Shown: piece by piece, positions 24,689 through 32,737 of the stretch
Numbering within the stretch: position 1 is the stretch's first letter
Layout of the letters: each line of letters opens with the position of its first letter
Origin: JACJWR01 sp964474045
Lineage (GTDB): Bacteria; Actinomycetota; Actinomycetes; S36-B12; UBA10799
Direction of reading: 5' to 3'
Assembly: GCA_964474045.1 (NCBI GenBank)
Contig: CAYYRC010000010.1
Location: 40,833-104,832, forward strand
Length of the DNA: 64,000 nt
The notes under the pieces: model-generated
The model's input: the letters and a program-made list of their open reading frames with translations, nothing else
Told to the model about the DNA's origin: nothing
Databases searched by the model: none
Program-made: the position numbers and the translations under genes

Positions 24689-25654
24689 ATGATGCTTCAG
24701 AGTCCGGCGCAGATCGAGGTGTGGATCGCGAGCATGGCTAAGGAGCGGTCCGCCCGAGTCGGCCTCATCGGTGACGTGGGAGGCCACCTGGGCGCTCTCA
24801 CCAAAGCGTTGGTGGATCTGGGCGTGGACGTCGCGGCGGCTGTGGTTCCCGACGATCTGACGATCGTTCAGGTGGGCGACCTGATCCACCGGGGACCCGA
24901 CTCGGCTGGCGTCGTGGCGCTCGTGGACCGCTTCCTGCAGCGCGATCCTGCGCGGTGGGTGCAGCTGGTCGGCAATCACGAGTCCCAGCTGTTGCCCGGC
25001 GGCACGAGCTTCTTCCCGGAGCCGCAGACGGATGCTGCCTGCGGGGCGACCGTGCGCGGGTGGTGGCGGAACGGCCTGTTGCGGGTCGCCTACGCGTTCG
25101 AGAGTGCCGGGGTCGCCGTGGGCCAGCCGGGTGGCCGGGGTGTGGCCACAGTCGGTGCGGGCGGTGTGCTCGTGACGCATGCCGGCCTGTCGTGCGGAGC
25201 CTGGCGGATACTCGGCGCACCGCCCGACGCCGCAGGAGTCGTGGCCAGGCTTGACGCGGACAAGGCCGAGCTACCCCTCATCGTTTGGCGGGAGGGCAGC
25301 GTCATCACCGGCGCGCATGATGCGGCTGCGGGACCCTTGTGGGCCTCGGCGGCGGAGTCGGTAGCCTCGTGGGTCGAGGCCGGAGTGGTGCCGCCGTTCT
25401 CCCAGGTCTTCGGTCATTCCGCGATCTTCCGGTGGGAGCCAGGGGAACGGCCCCGGTGGGACCCGGAGATCGCGAAGCTGCTTGAGTCCGGGGCGCTGAC
25501 AGGGGCCGTCGATGAAGGCGCCAGACACGTGCGCCTGCAGTTCGCTGCTCGTGACGGCGCGCGCGGCGCGGGGCCGACGGTCTGGGCGATCGATCCCGGG
25601 CACGGCGTCGATGGAGCCGCGCGCTGGGCGCCGCTCTTGCTGCCAAGGGTGTGA
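24689..25654 (+). CDS. PPP-type metallophosphoesterase, module copy 1
   Basis: 321 residues with the five signatures of the calcineurin/PPP phosphoesterase fold: GLIGDVGGHLGAL (first metal ligands; a D-V-G-G-H spacing rather than D-x-H), QVGDLIHRGPDS, LVGNHESQLL, VTHAGLS and FGHSAI. The RGPDS after the second motif and the GNHE make a serine/threonine-phosphatase-like or Ap4A-hydrolase-like enzyme likely; the substrate is unknown. ATG 24689 or 24692 are equivalent starts, and ATG 24735 (MAKERSARVGL) is also possible. It is the last gene of the 23.2-25.7 kb module; an unrelated-subfamily phosphoesterase accompanies the second copy. Confidence 0.88.
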   Translation: MMLQSPAQIEVWIASMAKERSARVGLIGDVGGHLGALTKALVDLGVDVAAAVVPDDLTIVQVGDLIHRGPDSAGVVALVDRFLQRDPARWVQLVGNHESQLLPGGTSFFPEPQTDAACGATVRGWWRNGLLRVAYAFESAGVAVGQPGGRGVATVGAGGVLVTHAGLSCGAWRILGAPPDAAGVVARLDADKAELPLIVWREGSVITGAHDAAAGPLWASAAESVASWVEAGVVPPFSQVFGHSAIFRWEPGERPRWDPEIAKLLESGALTGAVDEGARHVRLQFAARDGARGAGPTVWAIDPGHGVDGAARWAPLLLPRV

Positions 25655-26060
25655 GGCCGAGTTGGAGCACTCACAGTTGCACCCTCGTGACTAGTGGCTA
25701 ATTGTCGACATGAGTTGGACCGGCACTTCACGGGTGAGGCAATAGAACTGATCGCCGAGGTCGCATATCAGCCGAGCTCGCCACTCCAACTACAGCTTTG
25801 GCAAGCCGCAGCAGTGCCCGACATCCGAGACCGGCCCATTGCTCGACAGCGACTGCGCAGAGAAGGTCGGCGCTACAACCTATTCCGAGAATTGTTGAGA
25901 TGCGCGGGAGAACCAGTCACTCCTTCATCCAGTTTTGGAACCCGGCGACTGAGCGCGAACCCCCGCACGGAGATGCAGGATCTCAACTTAGCCACTGCAG
26001 CTCGGAGATCATCTCCGTAGAACCGCCCTACGATGACTGGACGTAACCTAGAGTATTCGT
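25655..26060. other. AT-richer intergenic stretch
   Basis: About 400 bp with clearly lower GC than the flanks. A GTG-started frame of 108 codons (25694-26020) exists but has weak coding character, no ribosome site and no recognisable domain. I see no repeat or hairpin of note. The drop in GC marks the start of a foreign-looking block that runs to about 30.3 kb. Confidence 0.35.
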
Positions 26061-26591
26061 ATGATGTCGAATCAAAGCATATTCCTGGACCTGTTGCGAA
26101 CAGTGGAATCATGGGCCCCGCCCGGGCACGGCCTTGCATTGCAGGCATGCATGCGCCTGGAGCATAGGTCGGTCAACGGCACGATTGAAGGGCTTCGGGT
26201 GCTAACCAGGTTGGACCGAGCGCTGGCACTCAGTGTTCCGCCCGAAAGCAGGCAGCGCTCGGCCTCCGCCTCGCCGAGCGTCCTCGCCGCCATCTCGCTC
26301 GGGTCGGTTTACGCGGGCCTGGAACCAAGGGGGCCAATGACGAGTTGGCGCGCCATCGCCAATGCCGCCGCGGCAGTTACGTTGCTTTCAACGCCGATCA
26401 ATACAGCTATCAACATCGACGAACATGCAACTCCGCCACGAAGCGCGACGATCAGCATTACATGCCCCGGCGGACCTCACTTGGAGCTAGCGCCCAGCCT
26501 GCGGGTGCCGAAGGGAACTTTCACTATCGTATGCGTCGGACAAGGGCCGATGGATCCTATGGGGGAGGTGTTAGTCATTACGAGCGAATAG
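26061..26591 (+). CDS. Hypothetical protein
   Basis: 176 residues, unrecognised. The N-terminus is helical (SIFLDLLRTVESWAPPGHGLALQACMRLEHRSVNGTIEGLRVL). A more hydrophobic middle (VLAAISLGSVYAGL, AIANAAAAVTLLSTPINTAINI) is followed by a beta-rich C-terminus (SATISITCPGGPHLELAPSLRVPKGTFTIVCVGQG). Codon use is less GC3-rich than in core genes, which fits acquired DNA. Start ATG at 26061 (or the next codon); there is no strong ribosome site. A hairpin at 26668-26694 may end its transcript. The ISL3 element lies 175 bp downstream. Confidence 0.5.
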   Translation: MMSNQSIFLDLLRTVESWAPPGHGLALQACMRLEHRSVNGTIEGLRVLTRLDRALALSVPPESRQRSASASPSVLAAISLGSVYAGLEPRGPMTSWRAIANAAAAVTLLSTPINTAINIDEHATPPRSATISITCPGGPHLELAPSLRVPKGTFTIVCVGQGPMDPMGEVLVITSE

Positions 26592-26667
26592 GTCTTGATG
26601 CAAGAATCCGAATGGATTTGGGTCCATGGATAAACAATTCACACACAATTTCCTGTCAAGAACCACG

Positions 26668-26694
26668 CCGAGGCTCCCACTGTTGTGGGCTCGG
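26668..26694 (+). terminator. Imperfect hairpin terminator
   Basis: CCGAG-(GCT)-CCCAC, loop TGTT, GTGGG-CTCGG: a 10-bp stem with a 3-nt bulge, 77 bp after the stop of the hypothetical gene. No T-run. Confidence 0.4.
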
Positions 26695-26766
26695 CTTCGC
26701 ACATCCGATTTCTCAGCTCACGTCATCACCAGGCCTGGCAGAGTAGTGTCTACTGCATATGAATCC

Positions 26767-28232
26767 GGCTCATCACAATGCGGGGTGTAGAAGCGGTCTG
26801 AAGCCGCCGCATTCGAGTAGCGCTCGGGCGATGTAGTTGGTGAGGTTGCGGAAGCCCAGCGCCGAGCCGCGTAGGTGTTCCAGGCGGCCGTTGATGGCCT
26901 CTGTGGGGCCGTTGGAGGTGCCGGGCCGGTCGAAGTAGGCCAGCACGTCGGTGGCACGGCGTTTCATCGTCCGCCCGAGTCTGCGCAGCTCGACCAGCTC
27001 GTTGGGCACGCCGTGGCTCAGCGAGGCGATGAGCCTGGCCGCGCTGGCCCGTCCCTCGTGCCGGTCGGGGTCACGGTAGGCGGTGATCAGCTGTTGGTAG
27101 ACCGCCCAGGTGACCTGGACCTCGACGTGGGCATCATCGGCGAACAGCGCGTCCAGCCTGTCGCACTGGCCCTCGGTGAGCAGGTCCCGCCCGGTGTGCA
27201 GGGTGCGCCGGGCCGCATACAGCCGGTCACCGGCGCGGCCGCGCCCGCCGGTGGTGGCCTGCTGGACCCGCCGGCGGCACTGATCGAGGGCCTCGGCGAA
27301 CAGGCGCACGACGTGGAACGGGTCCAGCACCGCGGTGGCCTCGGGCAGGACTTCGGCGGCGGCGGTCTTGAACCTTGTGAAGCCGTCCATCGCCACCACC
27401 TCCACCTGGTCGCGCCAGGCCTGCGGGCGTTGGTTCAGCCAGCTGGTGAACACGGCCTTGGAACGGCCCTCGACCATGTCCAGCAGCCGCGACGGGCCGG
27501 TGCCGTCGCGGATCGGGGTCAGGTCGATGATCACCGTGACGTACTTGCCCCCGCAGCGGGTGTGGCGCCACACATGCTCATCCACCCCGATCACCGCCAC
27601 CCGGTCCAACCGTGCCGGATCGGCGATCAGCACCCGCCGGCCCTCGGCCAGCACGGCGTCGTTGGCGGTGTTCCACGCCACTCCCAGCCCCTCGGCGATC
27701 CTGGCCACCGACAGGTGCTGGCGCACGATCCCGACGAGCGCCCAGCGCAGCGCGCGCCGGGACAGCTTCGACCGCGGCTCGGCCGCTGCCGACGTGTCCT
27801 GGCGCTACACATGCCCGCAGTCCGCGCACCGGTAGCGGCGCACCGCGACCTCCAGAACGGTCGGGCGCCACCCCGACGGCACATGCGCCAGGCGGCGCAC
27901 CACGGTGTCGCGCGGCGCCCCGTGGCATCCGCAGCGCCGGCACCACCGGTCCTCGTCGAGCACCCGGCAGGCCAGCACCGCCCGGCCGGCCTCCAGGCGC
28001 TGCCCCACCACCTCCAGGCCGAGCTCGTCGACGCCGGTGAAGGTGGTCAGGTCAGGGCTCGTGAAGGTAGCGTCAGGCACGTCGAGGTCTTCCTGCTGGG
28101 TTGTGTGAGAACTCCCATCATCGGAAGGCCTCGACCCCTTCCCCCGTACCGGCGCCCCCACCATCCCAACGCGTCCACGATGTCCTGAGACTTCACACGC
28201 CTACGCGTCTACACCCTCAACTGCGAAGAGCC
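26767..28232 (-). mobile_element. Complete ISL3-family insertion sequence with 8-bp target duplication
   Basis: The left end GGCTCATCACAATGCGGGGT (from 26767) and the complement of the right end, GGCTCTTCGCAGTTGAGGGT (ending at 28232), are imperfect terminal inverted repeats. They share about 17 of the first 24 bases and then run on as GTAGAnGCG. The element is 1466 bp and is flanked by ATGAATCC at 26759-26766 and 28233-28240, the 8-bp duplication expected of ISL3. One transposase frame on the minus strand fills it. Confidence 0.9.
26773..28080 (-). pseudogene. ISL3-family transposase with an in-frame TAG
   Basis: Read from GTG 28080: an N-terminal zinc-finger region (CRRCGCHG...RYRCADCGHV) followed by TAG (27805-27807) where homologues have Trp (CGHVW), then RQDTS...KLSRRALRWALVGIVRQHLSVARIAEGLGVAWNTAND in the same frame. 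The DDE domain continues with VIGVDEHVWRH, VVAMDGFTRFKTAAAEVLPEATAVLDPFHVVRL and GPTEAINGRLEHLRGSALGFRN. A single TGG-to-TAG change thus splits an otherwise complete transposase of about 435 residues. The C-terminal 317 residues could be made from an internal start but would lack the DNA-binding finger. The terminal repeats remain usable in trans. Confidence 0.88.
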
Positions 28233-28240
28233 ATGAATCC

Positions 28241-28456
28241 AACTCGATGAGCGCGCTCACGCAGAGGAGTCAATCGCCGGCCTCTCTTTCACGTGTCGCG
28301 CAGTTCTTGGACTGCTCTAGACCGGCCATCTGCGACGGAGTTGGCAGCACAGCGTCAACAGGGACTTCGGGGTAGTGTCCGCAGGGGACTGGCCCGGGTC
28401 CACTCGTGACGGAGATCAAGGGCGCGCACGAGTTTGGTTAATAGCATGGTCACATG
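28241..28456. other. Intergenic region beyond the ISL3 right end
   Basis: About 215 bp between the target duplication and the 2H-like gene. I see no gene, clear hairpin or promoter. Confidence 0.3.
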
Positions 28457-28996
28457 TCAATGCGGCCGCCACCGCTGCAAGACATCAAATTCAAAGGCTC
28501 TGCGACCCCCACCAGTGAGGCGGTGCTCTACTCCAAGACCTTGAACTCGTACTTCATTCTGGGTGCATTGATCGGGCACATCGCGAACCGTTAGGCGACT
28601 CTCCCTTAGGAAATATGCGACAGTCAAGTAGTTCAGGCCCGGGTCTGGGACTCCGAAGGAGTTGCAGATCGCAGCCGTATCGAATTGGGGTGCCAACGTG
28701 AGGCGTATGCTGTAGTCTGTCAGGTAAATTCCTCTAGTGTCAAAAGTGCAGCCCGTCGTTAGTGCGTTTGGTCCAGGTAGATTCCTAAGGGCTTCTGCCG
28801 AGACCGCCATAGTCACGTGCAACCAGTTCCTTGGCACCGCTACAAGGTCAGGCAGCCCACTCAGTTCACGCAGCAAGTTCGCCAGATCCCGCGACTGCTG
28901 AACAGGAATCACGAGTGCATTAAAGCTGCTCCCTGGGTCGCGATCGAGCCCGATCTGCCACAAGTGACGTCCGCGACTTGGCACAATAGCCTCCAT
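28457..28996 (-). CDS. 2H-phosphoesterase-like protein (LigT/2'-5' RNA ligase fold), degenerate second motif
   Basis: 179 residues. The layout resembles 2H phosphoesterases: NALVIPVQQSRDLANLLRELSGLPDLVAVPRNWLHVTMAVS has the first H-x-T motif (LHVTM). After a middle beta region (DYSIRLTLAPQFDTAAICNSFGVPDP), a second site reads LNYLTVAYFL, where Tyr stands in place of the second histidine. If the fold is right, the protein binds or weakly cleaves 2'-5'/cyclic nucleotides, or is inactive. The start ATG overlaps the Nudix start on the other strand within CCATGG, so the two genes are exactly divergent. The composition is AT-richer than core genes. Confidence 0.5.
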   Translation of the reverse strand: MEAIVPSRGRHLWQIGLDRDPGSSFNALVIPVQQSRDLANLLRELSGLPDLVAVPRNWLHVTMAVSAEALRNLPGPNALTTGCTFDTRGIYLTDYSIRLTLAPQFDTAAICNSFGVPDPGLNYLTVAYFLRESRLTVRDVPDQCTQNEVRVQGLGVEHRLTGGGRRAFEFDVLQRWRPH

Positions 28997-29459
28997 GGCT
29001 AGAGAAGACTTCTATCACGTTCCCCACGCTCCAAGGCCGAACGTCATCGTACCTGCCGCGTCCGCGGTGGTCCTCAAAGGCAACGGTGTGCTGCTCCAAC
29101 GGCGGGCAGACAGTGGCTGGTGGGCCCTACCGGGTGGGGTCATCGAACCAGGCGAGACGATTGCGCAAACGTGCATGCGCGAAGTGATGGAGGAGACTGG
29201 CATTAAGGTTTCCATCGATCGACTTGTAGGGATATATTCCGACCCCCAGCACGTCATCAGATACGACGATGGCGAGATACGTCAACAATTCTCAGTGTGT
29301 TTCCTTTGTTCGGTGGTCGGTGGAGCCCTGGCCGTTAGCGGCGAATCCACGGAGGTTGCCTGGATCGACTTGGACCGCCTCGCTCACTTGCCTTTGCACC
29401 CGGCGCAACTCGAGCGAATCCGGGACGCCACGCATGACCAGAATCCCGTAGTCAAGTGA
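28995..29459 (+). CDS. Nudix hydrolase
   Basis: 154 residues. The Nudix box is complete: GGVIEPGETIAQTCMREVMEETGI fits G-x5-E-x7-R-E-U-x-E-E-x-G-U. Before it stands VVLKGNGVLLQRRADSGWWALP. It hydrolyses a nucleoside diphosphate linked to some other group; the FYHVPHAPRPNVIVPAASAVV N-terminus resembles the NUDIX proteins that act on NTPs or nucleotide sugars in actinobacteria. There is no ribosome site before ATG 28995, but CACAAT at 28980-28985 may be a -10 for a nearly leaderless mRNA. The stop overlaps the next start by 4 bp (GTGA). Confidence 0.9.
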   Translation: MAREDFYHVPHAPRPNVIVPAASAVVLKGNGVLLQRRADSGWWALPGGVIEPGETIAQTCMREVMEETGIKVSIDRLVGIYSDPQHVIRYDDGEIRQQFSVCFLCSVVGGALAVSGESTEVAWIDLDRLAHLPLHPAQLERIRDATHDQNPVVK

Positions 29460-30211
29460 ATCGTTCGCGCAAGGAACTCATCGCAGCTCACAGCATTCTG
29501 TTGCTAGCGGGTCTATTGCTCTTAGCGATCGGAGCACAGATCGATGACGGATCTTGGAGGGATTCAATCATGGCGATCGGAACAACGCTGGTTGCCACGC
29601 CTATCGTCGTCTTCCTTCTAAGATACTTCTCGGGAGACCCGATAGATGACCTTAAGGAGGTCCTTGCTTCGCTATCAATGATCGCCGAGGATGCAACCAT
29701 GACTGGACTGGCCGAAATCAAGGCGGAGCGTAGCGCCTTGCCAACTTCATCCTTCGTGGAGGCGGCCCAGGACAGTTCGCAGCGAATCTGGATTCTCACG
29801 TACGCTGCGGAATTCCTCGCCGATGACCCGCGATTCTTGGGACTTTTGGGTGCGAAATCGCGCGCAGGCTGTGATGTTCGCCTGCTACTTGGAGATCCAA
29901 CGGGTGATGCGATCTTGAAGAGAGATGCGGAAGAGGCCACGGAGGGATCCATACCCTCGAGAATTGAGACCATGCTGAAGCGATCCCGATATGAACTCGG
30001 TGACCAGTTTGGTACATGTGTGCGACTATTTGACGCGCCACTCTATGCATCTCTGTATAGGTTCGACATAAGTATGATTGTGTGCCCTGCCTTGTTCGGG
30101 CAGAGAGGATCGAAGGCGCCAGCCTTCAGGGTGCACCAGGGGCGCCCACTTTTCACGGCCTATGAGACGCACTTCATCGACGTTTGGGACGCAGCTACCC
30201 CGGTGAATTAG
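29456..30211 (+). CDS. Membrane-anchored protein with DUF5919/PLD-like cytosolic domain
   Basis: 251 residues. Two hydrophobic segments (SILLLAGLLLLAIGAQI and SIMAIGTTLVATPIVVFLLRYF) occupy the first 60 residues, with a short outer loop. The cytosolic part reads RIWILTYAAEFLADDPRFLGLLGAKSRAGCDVRLLLGDPTGDAILKRDAEE...RIETML...CVRLFDAPLYASLYRFDISMIVCPALFGQRGSKAPAFRVHQGRPLFTAYETHFIDVWD. This is the pattern I know from the C-terminal domain of actinobacterial XRE-type regulators (DUF5919), a phospholipase-D-like fold without HKD catalytic motifs. It starts with GTG overlapping the Nudix stop, so the two proteins are made together. A ligand-sensing membrane protein is the likeliest reading. Confidence 0.72.
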   Translation: MNRSRKELIAAHSILLLAGLLLLAIGAQIDDGSWRDSIMAIGTTLVATPIVVFLLRYFSGDPIDDLKEVLASLSMIAEDATMTGLAEIKAERSALPTSSFVEAAQDSSQRIWILTYAAEFLADDPRFLGLLGAKSRAGCDVRLLLGDPTGDAILKRDAEEATEGSIPSRIETMLKRSRYELGDQFGTCVRLFDAPLYASLYRFDISMIVCPALFGQRGSKAPAFRVHQGRPLFTAYETHFIDVWDAATPVN

Positions 30212-30295
30212 AATCTTGTTGCGTCGTTTCCGGAAGGTCACCGCGCACCAGGATGACTGCTGACCTGTGTCACGTGCATAATTTGCGGCAATGCG

Positions 30296-30348
30296 GGCTC
30301 TTCGAGTTTGCGCGTGAACACCCCAACCACGCCCAAACTCGAAGAGCC
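30296..30348. repeat. 15-bp perfect inverted repeat resembling ISL3 ends
   Basis: GGCTCTTCGAGTTTG (30296-30310) and CAAACTCGAAGAGCC (30334-30348) enclose 23 bp. The outer nine bases GGCTCTTCG equal the outer bases of the ISL3 right end at 28232. The sequences flanking it do not form a direct repeat. It may be a relic or miniature of an ISL3 element, or a terminator for the gene ending at 30211. Confidence 0.7.
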
Positions 30349-30419
30349 ACTTTGGTGCGGATCATCAACCGACACCGGCCGCCTGGTCAAGTAGATTCAA
30401 GGCATCCGCGGAGGTGGAC

Positions 30420-31571
30420 ATGAACAACAGGCAAGCCGCGTGGACGACTGACAACGCCGCCTACATCACCGGCCGGATTCGACGCAACGATTTCTCCGAG
30501 GTCGTGCGGGCGATCGATGATTCAACCGTCGCCACGCCCAGCGGACCCCTGGCAGACCTCCGCGACTTGTGCCTAGTCGGTGCGACGGTCATGGACCTCG
30601 ACGCCGACACGTTCGCCGGTCTCGAGGGTGTCAACCTCCTCCCAAATCACACCCGCCGCCACCTGCGGGCATGCGCGATGCCCACCGCCGACGTGCGCCA
30701 GGAACAGTGGCGCGACTATCTGAAGTATGGGGCCCTCGCCAACATGCGGCCCCTATACGCCCTCATGCTTGAACTCGTCGACGAGTACTACGACCGCCAC
30801 GAGATCACTCAGGTCCTGGCGCTCCTGCACCTCATGAGCGACCACCTGGGTCAACTGGCGTGGCAGTCGGCGCTGCCCAACCTCCACCCGCGCACTGTGG
30901 CGGCTGTCATCGGTCCACGTCGTGGCAGCAACCAGAAGCAGGCCGCATGGATCGCAGCCCGTCCGAGCAATCACTGGGCTCGACGGACGGACTGTTCTGT
31001 CGACGGCGCATGGACCACCGTTCTGCGCTCCTACTCCGACTATTCGCCTAAGCCACTCGTCGATGCGCTGCGCTCCTCGGGTACCAGAACGTCCGCGGCC
31101 ATCGTGGGATGCATGGCGCCGGGCGGCCTCGCGGCACCCGGCAAGAGCTGCCCCAACCCTTGCTGCGTGCAGGCGCAGACGGACGCCGCTCTCGACGCTG
31201 CTGGCAGACCTCCGATGCGGCCGCGGGCCGCCTTGGCAGCCGCGTTCGCGGATTCACCAGTCGTTGCGGCACGGCACAGCAGCCCGGTCGGCCACTTCTT
31301 CACCTTGCCGTCCGCGCGGGAGCTGGACGCGCTGTGGCTCGAATCCATGCTCACCATCACGTCCCAGTGGCAAACGGCCGCCGAATGCGTGCCCGGCTGG
31401 CCCCAGGGCTGGCAGTTCGGCCAGACGGGCAACGAGCGGCTGTCTGGACTGGCGGCACTGGTCGGCAACGTCGCTGGCCTGGCAGGGCCACTGACCAAGT
31501 CCGACGTCCTGCCGAGCGTCCGCACAGCGGCGATCGATGCCCTGGAGCGAGCGGCCGCCCCGCCCGTCTGA
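30420..31571 (+). CDS. Hypothetical protein (383 aa)
   Basis: I do not recognise this protein. It is mostly helical and soluble, with an acidic first third (NDFSEVVRAIDDS...DLCLVGATVMDLDADTFAGLEGVNLLPNHTRRHLRAC). A Trp/Tyr/Leu-rich middle (WRDYLKYGALANMRPLYALMLELVDEYYDRHEITQVLALLHLMSDHLGQLAW) is followed by a loop with clustered cysteines (VGCMAPGGLAAPGKSCPNPCC), possibly a metal site. The ATG at 30420 has GGAGG at 30410-30414, which decides the start. It is convergent with the frameshifted gene at 31642-32389. GC is back to the chromosomal level. Its place at the edge of the second module cluster makes it a possible member. Confidence 0.75.
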   Translation: MNNRQAAWTTDNAAYITGRIRRNDFSEVVRAIDDSTVATPSGPLADLRDLCLVGATVMDLDADTFAGLEGVNLLPNHTRRHLRACAMPTADVRQEQWRDYLKYGALANMRPLYALMLELVDEYYDRHEITQVLALLHLMSDHLGQLAWQSALPNLHPRTVAAVIGPRRGSNQKQAAWIAARPSNHWARRTDCSVDGAWTTVLRSYSDYSPKPLVDALRSSGTRTSAAIVGCMAPGGLAAPGKSCPNPCCVQAQTDAALDAAGRPPMRPRAALAAAFADSPVVAARHSSPVGHFFTLPSARELDALWLESMLTITSQWQTAAECVPGWPQGWQFGQTGNERLSGLAALVGNVAGLAGPLTKSDVLPSVRTAAIDALERAAAPPV

Positions 31572-31641
31572 TCAGCCACGAGCCGCAGCGAGTACGGACC
31601 CGAGCAGCTGGCCGACGACTCTTCGCTGGGGCAGCGCCGCC

Positions 31642-32389
31642 TACTTCGCAATCGCCGCCAACGCCGTCGACGGCTGCGTCCACGTCCACGCGAAGCCCTT
31701 CCACCTCACCTTGGACAGCGCCTGGTCGACATTGCCGTATGGGTGCGCGGAACGCTGGATCCGGTAGGCGATGGCGTGACGGTCGTCGACGGCGAAGTCC
31801 AGGATCACATCGACGGTCTCGCGCTGGCCCTCCTGGCGCTGGGACTCCGACCAGCGGTCGCGCGTGGCGAAATCCAGGAGGCGAGGAGCGAGTCAGGGGT
31901 GCTCTGGGGCAGGTAGGCCGTGTTCGTGCGGCTCGCCCGGTCTGCGGCCTGAGCGACCGCGACGGCGGCAGAGGAGTTGGCGGGGTTGGCCTGCCGGTAC
32001 GGCAGCGACCGCAGCTTCAGGCGGGTCCGCTTGGCCGGTCCCTTGGCGTAGGTGCGCAGCTTGGTCCCCTGCGGGGTGATCGTGATGAGGTAGAGGCCGC
32101 TCGCGTCCTCCCGGCCTGGCTCCGTGGTGACCACGAACGCCTCGCCCGTCTCGCAGGTGCCGAACAGCACGGTGCTGTCGGCGATGCCCCGGCGTCGCAG
32201 ACCGTTCAAACCTGCTGCCGAGATGCCGTCGGACCACGGGCGCACCGGGACGCTGAAGTCGATGTCGCCCACGGTGCGCTGCGGCTGGGCAACCGGCTGG
32301 GCTACGGGCCCGGCGGCCGGTCGCGCCATCGCCCCAGCGCTGGGCTTGCTAGTGGCGGTGCGGCGGTAGATGTCGAGGTTGGCGCTCAT
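31642..32389 (-). pseudogene. Frameshifted hypothetical gene
   Basis: From ATG 32389 the frame reads MSANLDIYRRTATSKPSAGAMARP, then a conserved-looking domain (VGDIDFSVPVRPWSDGISAAGLNGLRRRGIADSTVLFGTCETGEAFVVTTEPGREDASGLYLITITPQGTKLRTYAKG). After NTAYLPQSTPDSLLAS, near 31875-31895, sense passes to the -1 frame: LDFATRDRWSESQRQEGQRETVDVILDFAVDDRHAIAYRIQRSAHPYGN...AALAAIAK, stop at 31642. Without correction the protein ends at 31805. A true mutation, an assembly error or programmed -1 slippage are all possible; the site is no classic heptamer. The intact product would have about 249 residues, with no known domain. CGTCCGTCAAT copy c lies 70 bp upstream of its ATG. Confidence 0.6.
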
Positions 32390-32458
32390 ATCTGTGTCCC
32401 TTCGGTACGAACCGCCCACGGTCGTGAGCGGCAACGAGTGACTGCGTCCCTACTGGTC

Positions 32459-32469
32459 ATTGACGGACG
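32459..32469 (-). promoter_or_regulatory. CGTCCGTCAAT motif, copy c
   Basis: Minus-strand copy preceded by CT as in copies a and d, 70 bp before the ATG of the frameshifted gene at 32389. The match breaks after CAAT, so this is the weakest copy. Confidence 0.5.
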
Positions 32470-32550
32470 AGCGCGGCGGAAGCAGGGCGCACCCGCGCCC
32501 CCACCCCGTTATCTTCGAATTGGCCCTTGAGTTGGGGGCTGTGGTCGCTG

Positions 32551-32737
32551 GACCCGGCATGATTCGTCGCCCCTGTCATGGATGATCCGGAGGGTGTTGT
32601 CACCGGGTCTGGTGGCGCTGGTGGACCGCTGATAGGGACATGGCCAGGTGTCGCTGGTCTCTTCATAACGTGGCCGCCGGGCGCTGGCGCCTGACCGACG
32701 CGACCGCGCAGGATCGAGGCGGGAAGGGGACACGACG
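32551..32737 (+). ncRNA. Candidate bridge RNA region of the IS110 element
   Basis: Non-coding 5' flank of the transposase. GACCCGG (32551-32557) can pair with CCGGGTC (32603-32609), giving a long stem-loop ahead of the repeated ATAGGGACA. In IS110-type elements with transposase on the right, the left non-coding end encodes the bridge RNA that pairs with target and donor DNA. The assignment is by position only. Confidence 0.35.

Noticed and set aside
25694..26020. 108-codon frame starting with GTG
   Set aside because: Weak coding character and no ribosome site; kept only as part of the intergenic note.
26875..28188. 437-codon plus-strand frame inside the ISL3 element
   Set aside because: Antisense of the transposase.
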